Shown: piece after piece, positions 1-7,326 of the stretch
Numbering within the stretch: position 1 is the stretch's first letter
Layout: each line of letters begins with the position of its first letter
Source of the DNA: an uncultured Parabacteroides sp.
GTDB taxonomy: Bacteria > Bacteroidota > Bacteroidia > Bacteroidales > Tannerellaceae
Reading direction: 5' to 3'
DNA length: 56,200 nt
Assembly: GCF_902493135.1 (NCBI RefSeq)
Contig: NZ_CABUOD010000028.1
Span: forward strand, 1 to 56,200
Program-made: the position numbers and the translations under genes
Notes under the pieces: model-generated
Told to the model about the DNA's origin: nothing
Seen by the model: the letters and a program-made list of their open reading frames with translations, nothing else
Databases searched by the model: none

Positions 1-116
1 TGTAATCCGCGTAATCCGTGCCTTAAAGATCGTGATAAAGGAGTTTTGACACACCGCCAGGAAAGCTATGCTTCGGACTCCCTAACCCATAGCCTTAGCC
101 ACCCTAAAGCAATGGG

Positions 117-344
117 TTACGGTTCGCCGAGCGCCCCGACGATCTCCCGTACCTGGGCAGGGGTGTAGGAACGCGAGCCGGGCAGCTTGCCAAGCTCGGC
201 AAGGCGGGCGGCGAGGCCGGGGTAATGGTCGATCCACCCCACCAGCTTCCGGTAGGCGGCCTTGGGGGTCAGGCAGGGGTTGTAAAGTTGCGCCAGCTCC
301 GTACGGCCGTAACTGCGGATGCGGAAATCAGTCTGTTTTTCCAT
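117..344 (-). CDS. DUF4248 family small protein
   Basis: A 75-residue soluble protein that I recognise as the DUF4248 type common in Bacteroides and Parabacteroides. It has the usual layout: an N-terminal stretch with RSYGRTELAQLYNP, a central WIDHYPGLAARL, and a C-terminal YTPAQVREIVGALGEP that looks like a small helical DNA- or protein-binding fold. No signal peptide or membrane segment is visible. Its molecular role is unknown. It is divergent from the HU-like gene at 617 and shares the roughly 270-bp region between them, which holds two CGCACCTTTC direct repeats (about 427 and 461). In this lineage such genes usually accompany HU-like, smalltalk and amidase genes, as here. Positions 1-116 downstream of it show nothing I can name. 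Confidence 0.8.
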   Translation of the reverse strand: MEKQTDFRIRSYGRTELAQLYNPCLTPKAAYRKLVGWIDHYPGLAARLAELGKLPGSRSYTPAQVREIVGALGEP

Positions 345-524
345 GTCTTCCTTGTTTGATTTATTCCTACGAATATACGAAAAAACAATGAATTACAAGC
401 TGTTTCAGGTGATAAAAAATATAACACGCACCTTTCGCACCCCGTTTTTGCCCTATAATGCGCACCTTTCCGACAGAACTCCCCGTAACTCCCCTTTACG
501 CGCAAAGGCGCCTGCCGGGGGTGC

Positions 525-532
525 TATCTTTG
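525..532 (+). promoter_or_regulatory. -7 box for the HU-like gene
   Basis: TATCTTTG matches the Bacteroides -7 consensus TAnnTTTG exactly and lies 84 bp before the HU-like start codon. No clear -33 TTTG sits 19-21 bp upstream (the area reads TTTACGCG), so the promoter is probably of moderate strength. Two copies of CGCACCTTTC lie 60-100 bp upstream and could be regulator sites. Confidence 0.55.
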
Positions 533-616
533 TTGTACCGGAAAGGGAAGAAAGGCAGGGCAGCTTCCCGGAACGGTAATCGGTTTCTTTATTATCCACT
601 TTAAAATCAAACAAAC

Positions 617-1069
617 ATGATTCGTTACAAGAAGTATCAGAACCAGACCAAGTCCACCCCGCTCAGCGGCAAGTGGCTGGCAAGGGCGGTGGCGGACGAG
701 ACGCTCGACACGCGTGCCTTGGCCGAACACATGGCCAAGCACAACACGCCGTATTCGCAAGGCGCGATCCACGGGGTCCTCAAGGACATGACCTCCTGCA
801 TCAAGGAGTTGCTGCTCGACGGCAAGAACGTGAAGCTGGACGACCTGGCCATCTTCGGCGTGGGGATCCGCGGGAAACCTGCCGAAACGTCGAAAGACTG
901 GTCGGTCACGACCCACGTGGTCGGGCTGCGCCTCAAATGCCGCGCCACGGGGACACTCGCCATCAACCAGCTGAAACTCGAAGCGCAGCTAAAGGAGCTT
1001 TCGCCCTACGACGTCGAGGGTGAAAATACCGGCGGTGGCGGCGAGGAGGAACGGCCGGGGGAACTGTAG
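617..1069 (+). CDS. HU family DNA-binding protein (long variant)
   Basis: A 150-residue member of the extended HU/IHF-like family of Bacteroidales. Residues about 20-110 follow the HU plan: an N-terminal helical part (LAEHMAKHNTPYSQGAIHGV), then KNVKLDDLAIFGVGIRGK, which corresponds to the HU beta-arm entry. The C-terminus is Gly/Glu-rich (TGGGGEEERPGEL) and probably disordered. HU proteins bind and bend DNA without strong sequence preference; whether this longer variant is architectural or a local regulator is not known. The start follows a purine-rich region after a -7 box at 525. It is first in a rightward cassette with the smalltalk and amidase genes. Confidence 0.8.
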   Translation: MIRYKKYQNQTKSTPLSGKWLARAVADETLDTRALAEHMAKHNTPYSQGAIHGVLKDMTSCIKELLLDGKNVKLDDLAIFGVGIRGKPAETSKDWSVTTHVVGLRLKCRATGTLAINQLKLEAQLKELSPYDVEGENTGGGGEEERPGEL

Positions 1070-1121
1070 GGAATTAAAAATTAATAATTAAAAATTAAAA
1101 AATTAAAGATTGTAAATTGTT

Positions 1122-1229
1122 ATGGAAGAAAAGAACGAAAAAAAGTCTGTCTGGGGAGTCATCCTCAAAGTGATCATCGTCGTGGCTACGGCCATCGGTA
1201 GCGCCTTTGGCGTCACGGCTTGCATATAG
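1122..1229 (+). CDS. smalltalk protein (35 aa)
   Basis: A tiny open frame of 35 residues: a charged N-terminus (MEEKNEKKSVWG) followed by one hydrophobic segment (VILKVIIVVATAIGSAFGV) and a terminal Thr-Ala-Cys-Ile. This matches the very short Bacteroidales family that NCBI names smalltalk protein, which is regularly found between an HU-like gene and an N-acetylmuramoyl-L-alanine amidase gene, exactly as here. The single hydrophobic helix predicts a membrane peptide; the cysteine near the C-terminus recurs in the family as I remember it. Function is unknown. The AT-rich stretch before it (1073-1115, repeated AATTAAAAATTAA units) is typical intergenic sequence of this lineage. Confidence 0.75.
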   Translation: MEEKNEKKSVWGVILKVIIVVATAIGSAFGVTACI

Positions 1230-1247
1230 GGACAGGGAGAGCCGCAC

Positions 1248-1679
1248 ATGAGACGCATCACGCTATTCATCATCCATTGCAGCGCCACGCGCTGCGGGCA
1301 GCCCTACTCGTTCGAGGATTGCCGCCGGGACCATATCAATGGCCGGCATTTCCGCGACATCGGCTACCACTACTACATCACACGCGACGGCCGGGTTCAT
1401 CCCGGCCGGCCGCTCTCCCTGGAAGGGGCGCATTGCTTCGGCCACAACCGCCACAGCATCGGCATCTGCTACGAAGGGGGACTGGACGGCGACGGGCGCC
1501 CGGCAGACACCCGCACACCGGCCCAAAAGGCTTCCTTGGCAGAGCTGTTGCAAGGTTTGAGACAGCAATTCCCGGCAGCCCTCACCGTGGGACACCGCGA
1601 TCTGAACCCTCAAAAGGCCTGCCCTTCATTCGACGCGGCGAAGGAATACAAAAAAGACGCACCCCGTGGGAGGCCCTGA
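1248..1679 (+). CDS. N-acetylmuramoyl-L-alanine amidase (Amidase_2)
   Basis: 143 residues of the Amidase_2 / T7-lysozyme-like fold, which cleaves the bond between MurNAc and L-Ala of peptidoglycan using zinc. Visible motifs are the first His ligand in FIIHCSAT (residues 8-15), the substrate-groove motif DIGYHYYITRDG, a second His in GAHCFGHN, and the C-terminal VGHRDLNPQKACPSFD with His and Cys/Asp ligand positions. No signal peptide is visible, so it is phage-endolysin-like in form. The gene begins 18 bp after the smalltalk stop codon and is probably co-transcribed. Its last codons lie inside the hairpin of the terminator that serves the opposite susCD operon. Confidence 0.85.
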   Translation: MRRITLFIIHCSATRCGQPYSFEDCRRDHINGRHFRDIGYHYYITRDGRVHPGRPLSLEGAHCFGHNRHSIGICYEGGLDGDGRPADTRTPAQKASLAELLQGLRQQFPAALTVGHRDLNPQKACPSFDAAKEYKKDAPRGRP

Positions 1680-1700
1680 AGCCTCCGCGGGAGTGCGTCT
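1649..1700 (-). terminator. Intrinsic terminator of the susCD operon
   Basis: On the minus strand AGACGCAC (1700-1693) pairs with GTGCGTCT (1662-1655), extended inward by a GC-rich stem CCCGCGGAGGC / GCCTCCCACGGG, and is followed by a run of T. It lies 40 bp after the susD stop codon and overlaps the 3' end of the convergent amidase gene, whose stop codon is in the hairpin. Confidence 0.75.
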
Positions 1701-1739
1701 CGTTTACGCTGTTATTGTTGTTATGCGCGTTTTCTCACG

Positions 1740-3626
1740 TCATTTTCCGGCCGGAACTTCTTCACCGACTTTCAACGGGGTGATGTTGTTCTCGGCACCC
1801 GGATAGCCGATGTTCTGGTTGATAACGCCACCGGTGTTAGTCGTGATCGCATTATACGGTACAGGCCATAACACGTGATGGACGCTGATACGGTACTTTC
1901 CGTTTGCGACCTCGGTCCCATCACGGAAGAAGTTGTTGACCTTCATCAGCCAGTCGTACCAGAAATTATAACCGGTCGCTTTCACGTTTGCACCTGTTCC
2001 ACCAGGACCGGAGAAGTTATCCAGCTTGTAGACACAACCGCCGAACACCTCACAAGGTTTACCTGTCTTAGCATACGTATAGGCGATACGGACCAACTCA
2101 ACATGGCGGTTCTCTTCGTAGTACAATTCGCGGGCACGTTCAGCCAATACCGCACCGATATTGATTTCCGAAGCCGTCAACGGTTCGGCACCGGCACGTT
2201 TGCGGACCACGTTCAACATGTCGGCAGCTTCCTGCGCCTGACCTTTCCAATAGTAGCATTCGCCCATCAACAAGTAAACTTCCGCCGAGCGATAGATATA
2301 CCACGGAGTTTCACCTCCGCTACGGTCCGTCTGTTTCGAAGGATCGGGAACGAACAATTTGTAATGAGGCCATGAGAACCAGCAACGTACGGAGTCGGAT
2401 ACACTCATATTGACCGGACGGACCAAGTGCTTGCCATACCATTCGGATTTGCCTTTCAGCCCCGGATCGTTATAGTACAAATCCGTCATGCGACGCCAGC
2501 TCCCCGGCGCGTTCGGGCTTCGGAGGTCATTCTTCTCCTTTTCGCCCCAAATGTCGAATTGCAGGAAATTGTTGGCACGGCAGGAACCGATACCACGACC
2601 GACATTGAAGTCATTGTCGATCTCCGTCCCCTTGTCGGCCGCCGCAGGTGAAATGGCCGTACCGGTCTTCCCGTCGGGAGTGACGATCGCCGCGCCTTTC
2701 GCCCAGTAAGGAGTAGCATTACGCATGGTTTGTATCCTGTCGCGGCCTTCCACGTCCGGATAGGAAACGACATACATCAGTCCTTCGGTGTTCGACATGT
2801 CCATCTTGGCCTCCACACTGTGCAAATCGTGCATCAAATTCGTGTTCGGCTTCGTCTGGTTAGTCGTGAAGCGAGCGGTCATCAACGGATGGTTTGCCAC
2901 GATCTCCTTGCCGACTTCGATAGCCCGGTCAAATTCGCCCAAGCACATAGAGACTTTCATCAGCAAGACACCGCAAGCGGCTTTGGATGTTCTTCCGCGG
3001 TCTACTTTTTCGGGAACCCATTGATAAGCGAATTCCAGGTCTTTTTTCAGTTGTTCCAGAATACTCCAGCGGTCATACGAATAGAAGTCCAGTTTCGGCC
3101 CCGTATATTCCCTGTCCAGAAACGGCACATTCCCGAACTGATGGGTCAGCTTGTAATAACGATAGGCTCTCTGGAAATAGGCCGTACCCAAAACGGCATT
3201 GCGTTCCGCTTCATCCTTATACGTACCGGCGTCGATACGGGAAAGGACGACATTGGCATACTTGATTCCCTTGAAACCTTCGTCCCAATACCATCCCATT
3301 TTGTTCTTGGCATCGTTTCTTACTTGGGTCGGAAGCATATAGTTGTCAAAATCGACCAAAGCGCCACTTTCGTCGGTCTTTCCGTTCACGGCCACATCCG
3401 AAGTGAAATACTCGGTCATAATAGGCGCCTGGTCATTAAAAAACTCATGGCGCATGTTACGCTCACATGCCACGATGGCAGAATACATACCTTCGGCATC
3501 CACGTATGTATTTTCAGGTGTATAAAAAGAAAGGGGTTTCGGTTCCAGCCAACTTTCGCTGCAACCGGTCGTCAACAATGGAAGCAAAGCCAACGCCCCT
3601 ATGATATATTTTTGTTTGTTATTCAT
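1740..3626 (-). CDS. SusD/RagB family nutrient-binding lipoprotein
   Basis: 628 residues, the usual size or slightly longer for SusD-like proteins. The N-terminus is a lipoprotein signal, ALALLPLLTTGCSESWLEP, with the lipidated Cys at residue 22, so the mature protein is expected on the outer membrane facing out. SusD-type proteins are helical TPR-containing lids that capture glycans or other nutrients and sit on their SusC partner. The TPR-like helices (for example AYFQRAYRYYKLTHQFGNVP and YLLMGECYYWKGQAQEAADM) and the C-terminal family motif HVLWPVPYNAI with INQNIGYPG are visible. It begins 15 bp after the SusC stop and shares its transcript. No glycoside hydrolase or sensor gene is adjacent, so the substrate cannot be guessed. 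Confidence 0.92.
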   Translation of the reverse strand: MNNKQKYIIGALALLPLLTTGCSESWLEPKPLSFYTPENTYVDAEGMYSAIVACERNMRHEFFNDQAPIMTEYFTSDVAVNGKTDESGALVDFDNYMLPTQVRNDAKNKMGWYWDEGFKGIKYANVVLSRIDAGTYKDEAERNAVLGTAYFQRAYRYYKLTHQFGNVPFLDREYTGPKLDFYSYDRWSILEQLKKDLEFAYQWVPEKVDRGRTSKAACGVLLMKVSMCLGEFDRAIEVGKEIVANHPLMTARFTTNQTKPNTNLMHDLHSVEAKMDMSNTEGLMYVVSYPDVEGRDRIQTMRNATPYWAKGAAIVTPDGKTGTAISPAAADKGTEIDNDFNVGRGIGSCRANNFLQFDIWGEKEKNDLRSPNAPGSWRRMTDLYYNDPGLKGKSEWYGKHLVRPVNMSVSDSVRCWFSWPHYKLFVPDPSKQTDRSGGETPWYIYRSAEVYLLMGECYYWKGQAQEAADMLNVVRKRAGAEPLTASEINIGAVLAERARELYYEENRHVELVRIAYTYAKTGKPCEVFGGCVYKLDNFSGPGGTGANVKATGYNFWYDWLMKVNNFFRDGTEVANGKYRISVHHVLWPVPYNAITTNTGGVINQNIGYPGAENNITPLKVGEEVPAGK

Positions 3627-3641
3627 ATTTCTTTCGTCTTA

Positions 3642-6600
3642 TTAAAGGGTGAAATTAACACTGATGTTATAGGATCTCATGCCATAAGCGCCGTCGTCAC
3701 GATTCTTTTTCGTAGCTTCGACATCAAAGTAGTCCCAACCCGTTATCGTGAACGGATTGCGTGCAGAGAGTGAAACACGCATATTCTCCACTTTGAATTT
3801 CTTCAGGAAATCCTTGGGCACTCCATAAGACAACGTGATGTTGTCCATACGGATAAACGTTTTTTTCTTATAATAGTCGGCAAAACGGTAAGAACCGATA
3901 CGTCCGTAGTCATTCAACGGATTTTCAGGAGTCCAGCGAGGTTGGTCATAAGTGGTGAAACGATCGAACATCCCTCCGCTATTGGATGCAAGATTGTAAT
4001 AATCATAATGGCCGACATCGGAATACATCATGAAAGACAAACTGAAATCCTTGTAAATAAACTCATTTCTCCAAGACCAGAAGAAACGGGGAGTCATATA
4101 TCCCTGGAACGTCCGGTCATCATCATCCAGCACACCATTGCCATCCTGGTCTATGAAACGGAAGTCACCAGGCTTGCAACCATACTTGGCTGCTTCTTCC
4201 TCTTGTCCCAGTTGCCATACGCCTCCGAATTCATAATCCCAGATCTGGTCGGGGTCATGGCCGATGAACCACTTGTTTTTAGGATCGTCTTTTTCTTTCT
4301 GGCCGATCACATTGCCGTTTTCGTCCAGGATGTCCTCCATGTCTCCATACAGGCTTTTCAGTTTTCGGCGGTTGAAAGAGAAACTTGCGGAAGAGGTCCA
4401 TGTGAAGTCGTTCGTACGGATGATATCGCCATTCAACGACAACTCGAATCCCTTGTTAGCCAATTTACCCAAATTGGCCTTTACGTCCGAAAAGCCCAAG
4501 ATGGAAGGCAAGGCACGGTTTACCAACAAATCGGTCGTCTCGGTCAGGTAGGTTTCCATAGTTCCCCTCAGACGGTCGTTAAACAAAGAAAAGTCCAGAC
4601 CGATGTTATAAGAACCGGTACGCTCCCATTTCAAATTCGTGTTGGCCATGCGGTTCACGTAAATCTGGGAAGTCAAATAAATGTTCCCGTTCTGTCCGAT
4701 ATAAGGATGCAGACTGGAGTTCAAGCTGGCCAAAGCATCATATTGGCCGATGTCGCGGTTACCGTTCTGTCCCCAAGAGAGACGCAGTTTACCGTAGTTC
4801 AACCAAGAGCCGGCCGGCTCCATGAATTTCTCGGAGGTAAAGACCCATCCTAAAGCGACAGCGGGGAAAGTCGCACGCGGGTTCATCTGTCCGAAAGCGG
4901 AATAACCGTCACGGCGTACGGATGCCGTCAACATATATTTGTCTTTGTATGAATAGAACAAACGTCCCATCAGGGCATCTCCCGTCTTATAGGTGTCATC
5001 GCTGGAGACAACGGGCACGGTTCCTGCCGCGATATTATGAAAGCCTAAAACATCGCTCGGAGTAAATTGAGACGACTTGGCTACGGTCTTCCAATACTGT
5101 CCCTTTTCCGCATTCTGCAAGAAAGTTGCTTCGAAGCGATGGCCATCTCCGAATTCTTTTTTCCAACGGACGATATTATCAATCAGCCAATTGAATGTTT
5201 TTTCCGTACGTCGTTCGGACTTACCACCTTCGCCGGCCCATTCCGGATGCTGAGAAGATTCGTGGTTATAGTATTCGTACCACTTGTAATAGGGGTTGAA
5301 ATTCATCTGATATTCAAATCCGAACGGAAGTTTGACAATGGCATAAATATTGGCATTCAATTTATGTTCCATATCTTTGCGATCCCGATACAGATTATCG
5401 AAAAACGGGTTTTTCGTATTATTGTCTCCAGAAGGATACATTCTGTACGGACTATCCAGATCATCGATATCATTCGTCGTGTAAGGAGAATTATTCATAC
5501 GCTGTCCGACATCGGCAGACATGGCCCCCCTGTCTTTCGTTCCGAAAGAAGAATTCAAACCAATAGTCAGGAAATCAGTTACTTTAGATTCCAAATTCAA
5601 CCGTGTACGGAATGTTTTGAAACGATCACCCGTTTTGACACCTTCGCGGTCGGCATACCCCATAGACCAGAAATAAGACAGGTTGTCCGTACGGTTGGAG
5701 ATGCTGGCCGTGTAATCTTGTTGGAAACCGGTCTGGAAGACAAGATCGGTCCAGTCCGTCTCAATCCCGTTCAAATAGTTTTGAATTTCAATGTTTTTAA
5801 AGTTCAGACGCCCCAGCCAGGTTGTCAACATCTGCTCTTCCGACGGCAAAGCCGTAGCGGGAGTTGCCTGGTCGTAATTGAACCAAGTCAACGGGTCGAC
5901 TCCTAAGTTACCCAACGTACGAGGATCGTTGTACATGCCTTTTTTAGCAACCAATTCATCTTTTGTCAGCAAACCTTCGGAATATTCCTGACGGAACTTG
6001 ACAAAACCAGCCCCGTCTACAACCTTCGGTACCGAATTGGCTTGCACCCATCCCATATTGGCATTGAAATTGACAACAGGCTTACCGGACTTTCCTTTCT
6101 TAGTAGTGATGGCAATCACACCGTTGGCAGCTTTCGCACCATATACGGCCACGGAACTGGCATCCTTCAAAACATCGATGGATTGGACATCCATAGGATT
6201 GATATCCGACAAGTCACCGTTAAAGATCACACCATCCAACACATACAAAGGTGAAGATCCTGCACTTAACGTGTTTTTACCACGAATCTGAACAGTAGTC
6301 GAACCGTCGGCGTTTGCAGATGCACCGATCGAAACGCCAGGAGCATTCGCACGAAGCAAGTCCTGGACGGAACGAGGGGTTTCCTTTTCTAAATTCTCCG
6401 CTTTTACAGTCGAGATCGCCCCCGTCAAGTCTTTCTTCTTGGCCGTGCCGTAACCGATCACAACCACTTCTTCCAGCTCTTCCGTGTCTTCTTTCATCGT
6501 CACGTTGAGCGTTTTCTGATTTCCGACCGGAATCTCCTGGGAGATATAACCGATATAAGAGAACACAAGGATGGTCTTGCCTCCTTTTACAGAAACACTG

Positions 6601-6800
6601 TATTTCCCATCCACATCCGTGATGGAACCATTGGTCGTCCCCTTTTCCATCACATTCACACCAATCAGAGGTTCACCCGACTGGTCTTTTACGACACCGG
6701 TGATTATCACATTCTGAGCAAAAGACTGGGTAACAAACAGCCCTAACAGAATTGAGATCAAACCGAATCGTAGCAAAAAATTCAATTTACACTTTTGCAT
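3642..6800 (-). CDS. SusC/RagA TonB-dependent outer-membrane transporter
   Basis: 1052 residues. Order: signal peptide (to about residue 28, ending SFAQ), CarboxypepD_reg-like beta-sandwich (GVVKDQSGEPLIGVNVMEKG, about 36-110), TonB box region EELEEVVVIGYGT (about 107-120), plug domain with LLRANAPGVSIGA and VLDGVIFNG, then a 22-strand barrel ending in ISVNFTL with the terminal aromatic/hydrophobic residue needed for barrel assembly. It imports substrates captured by SusD using energy from TonB-ExbBD. It lacks the N-terminal STN signalling domain, so it does not look like part of an anti-sigma/FecR circuit. Its promoter sits in the 7014-7045 interval inside a pair of inverted repeats, which suggests ON/OFF control by DNA inversion. 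Confidence 0.95.
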   Translation of the reverse strand: MQKCKLNFLLRFGLISILLGLFVTQSFAQNVIITGVVKDQSGEPLIGVNVMEKGTTNGSITDVDGKYSVSVKGGKTILVFSYIGYISQEIPVGNQKTLNVTMKEDTEELEEVVVIGYGTAKKKDLTGAISTVKAENLEKETPRSVQDLLRANAPGVSIGASANADGSTTVQIRGKNTLSAGSSPLYVLDGVIFNGDLSDINPMDVQSIDVLKDASSVAVYGAKAANGVIAITTKKGKSGKPVVNFNANMGWVQANSVPKVVDGAGFVKFRQEYSEGLLTKDELVAKKGMYNDPRTLGNLGVDPLTWFNYDQATPATALPSEEQMLTTWLGRLNFKNIEIQNYLNGIETDWTDLVFQTGFQQDYTASISNRTDNLSYFWSMGYADREGVKTGDRFKTFRTRLNLESKVTDFLTIGLNSSFGTKDRGAMSADVGQRMNNSPYTTNDIDDLDSPYRMYPSGDNNTKNPFFDNLYRDRKDMEHKLNANIYAIVKLPFGFEYQMNFNPYYKWYEYYNHESSQHPEWAGEGGKSERRTEKTFNWLIDNIVRWKKEFGDGHRFEATFLQNAEKGQYWKTVAKSSQFTPSDVLGFHNIAAGTVPVVSSDDTYKTGDALMGRLFYSYKDKYMLTASVRRDGYSAFGQMNPRATFPAVALGWVFTSEKFMEPAGSWLNYGKLRLSWGQNGNRDIGQYDALASLNSSLHPYIGQNGNIYLTSQIYVNRMANTNLKWERTGSYNIGLDFSLFNDRLRGTMETYLTETTDLLVNRALPSILGFSDVKANLGKLANKGFELSLNGDIIRTNDFTWTSSASFSFNRRKLKSLYGDMEDILDENGNVIGQKEKDDPKNKWFIGHDPDQIWDYEFGGVWQLGQEEEAAKYGCKPGDFRFIDQDGNGVLDDDDRTFQGYMTPRFFWSWRNEFIYKDFSLSFMMYSDVGHYDYYNLASNSGGMFDRFTTYDQPRWTPENPLNDYGRIGSYRFADYYKKKTFIRMDNITLSYGVPKDFLKKFKVENMRVSLSARNPFTITGWDYFDVEATKKNRDDGAYGMRSYNISVNFTL

Positions 6801-6944
6801 TTTGATTTAGGTAATATATTAGACATAAAAAATCACAACAAAACATGATCATCAAGGCATTAAATGCCAAAAGGAAACCAAACTGAAATTTTCGAGAATA
6901 AAAACAAAGACATCATGATATTACATTTAATTCATACCGTAGTC

Positions 6945-7099
6945 CTTGGGGAACTGTGGTATTTGTTAGATAAAAAAATTAACACTCACTCTATTTTTTT
7001 GTTTTTGTGGCCGCAAACATACGCACTTTTTCTAATAATTGCAAATTATAGATTTTTATTTGAACAAAAAAAAGATTTATCTGACCACAGTTCCCCAAG
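6945..7099. repeat. 16-bp inverted repeats flanking the susC promoter (candidate invertible segment)
   Basis: CTTGGGGAACTGTGGT at 6945-6960 is repeated as its exact reverse complement at 7084-7099. The match extends outward as AGT plus one mismatch (19 of 20 identical). The 123-bp spacer is AT-rich and contains one complete Bacteroides-type promoter reading toward susC. Promoters between inverted repeats of this size and spacing are the hallmark of site-specific invertible promoters in Bacteroidales, used for phase variation of capsule and SusC/SusD genes. No recombinase gene is present in the window, so the enzyme would act in trans. The alternative is a pair of operator sites for an ordinary regulator. 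Confidence 0.7.
7014..7045 (-). promoter_or_regulatory. susC promoter, ON orientation
   Basis: On the minus strand TTTGC (7045-7041) is followed after 19 bases by TATGTTTG (7021-7014), a perfect match to the -33 and -7 elements of Bacteroides sigma-ABfr promoters. Transcription should start near 7006 and give a leader of about 205 nt before the susC start codon. The -7 box lies almost at the centre of the inverted-repeat interval. Confidence 0.75.
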
Positions 7100-7326
7100 A
7101 ACTATAGAAGGATAAATGGTCGATAGCATTTTATACATTATATAAACAGTCATCTCTTCCGCATAACGGCGGATGTGAAGACTGACGTATTGTCACACTT
7201 CCTGCCACCTGAACTTTTCCAAACCGATCCTTGTTACTTTGGCATACGATTTGTAGAATAGTTAATGCAACTCGAAAGAGAAAAGCAAATACAGGAAAAT
7301 AATAACAATTAAAATAGTAGAAAATT

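Noticed and set aside
7147..7183. CIRCE or other heat-shock operator before dnaK
   Set aside because: The hairpin does not contain the CIRCE arms TTAGCACTC / GAGTGCTAA; it is only a partial dyad.
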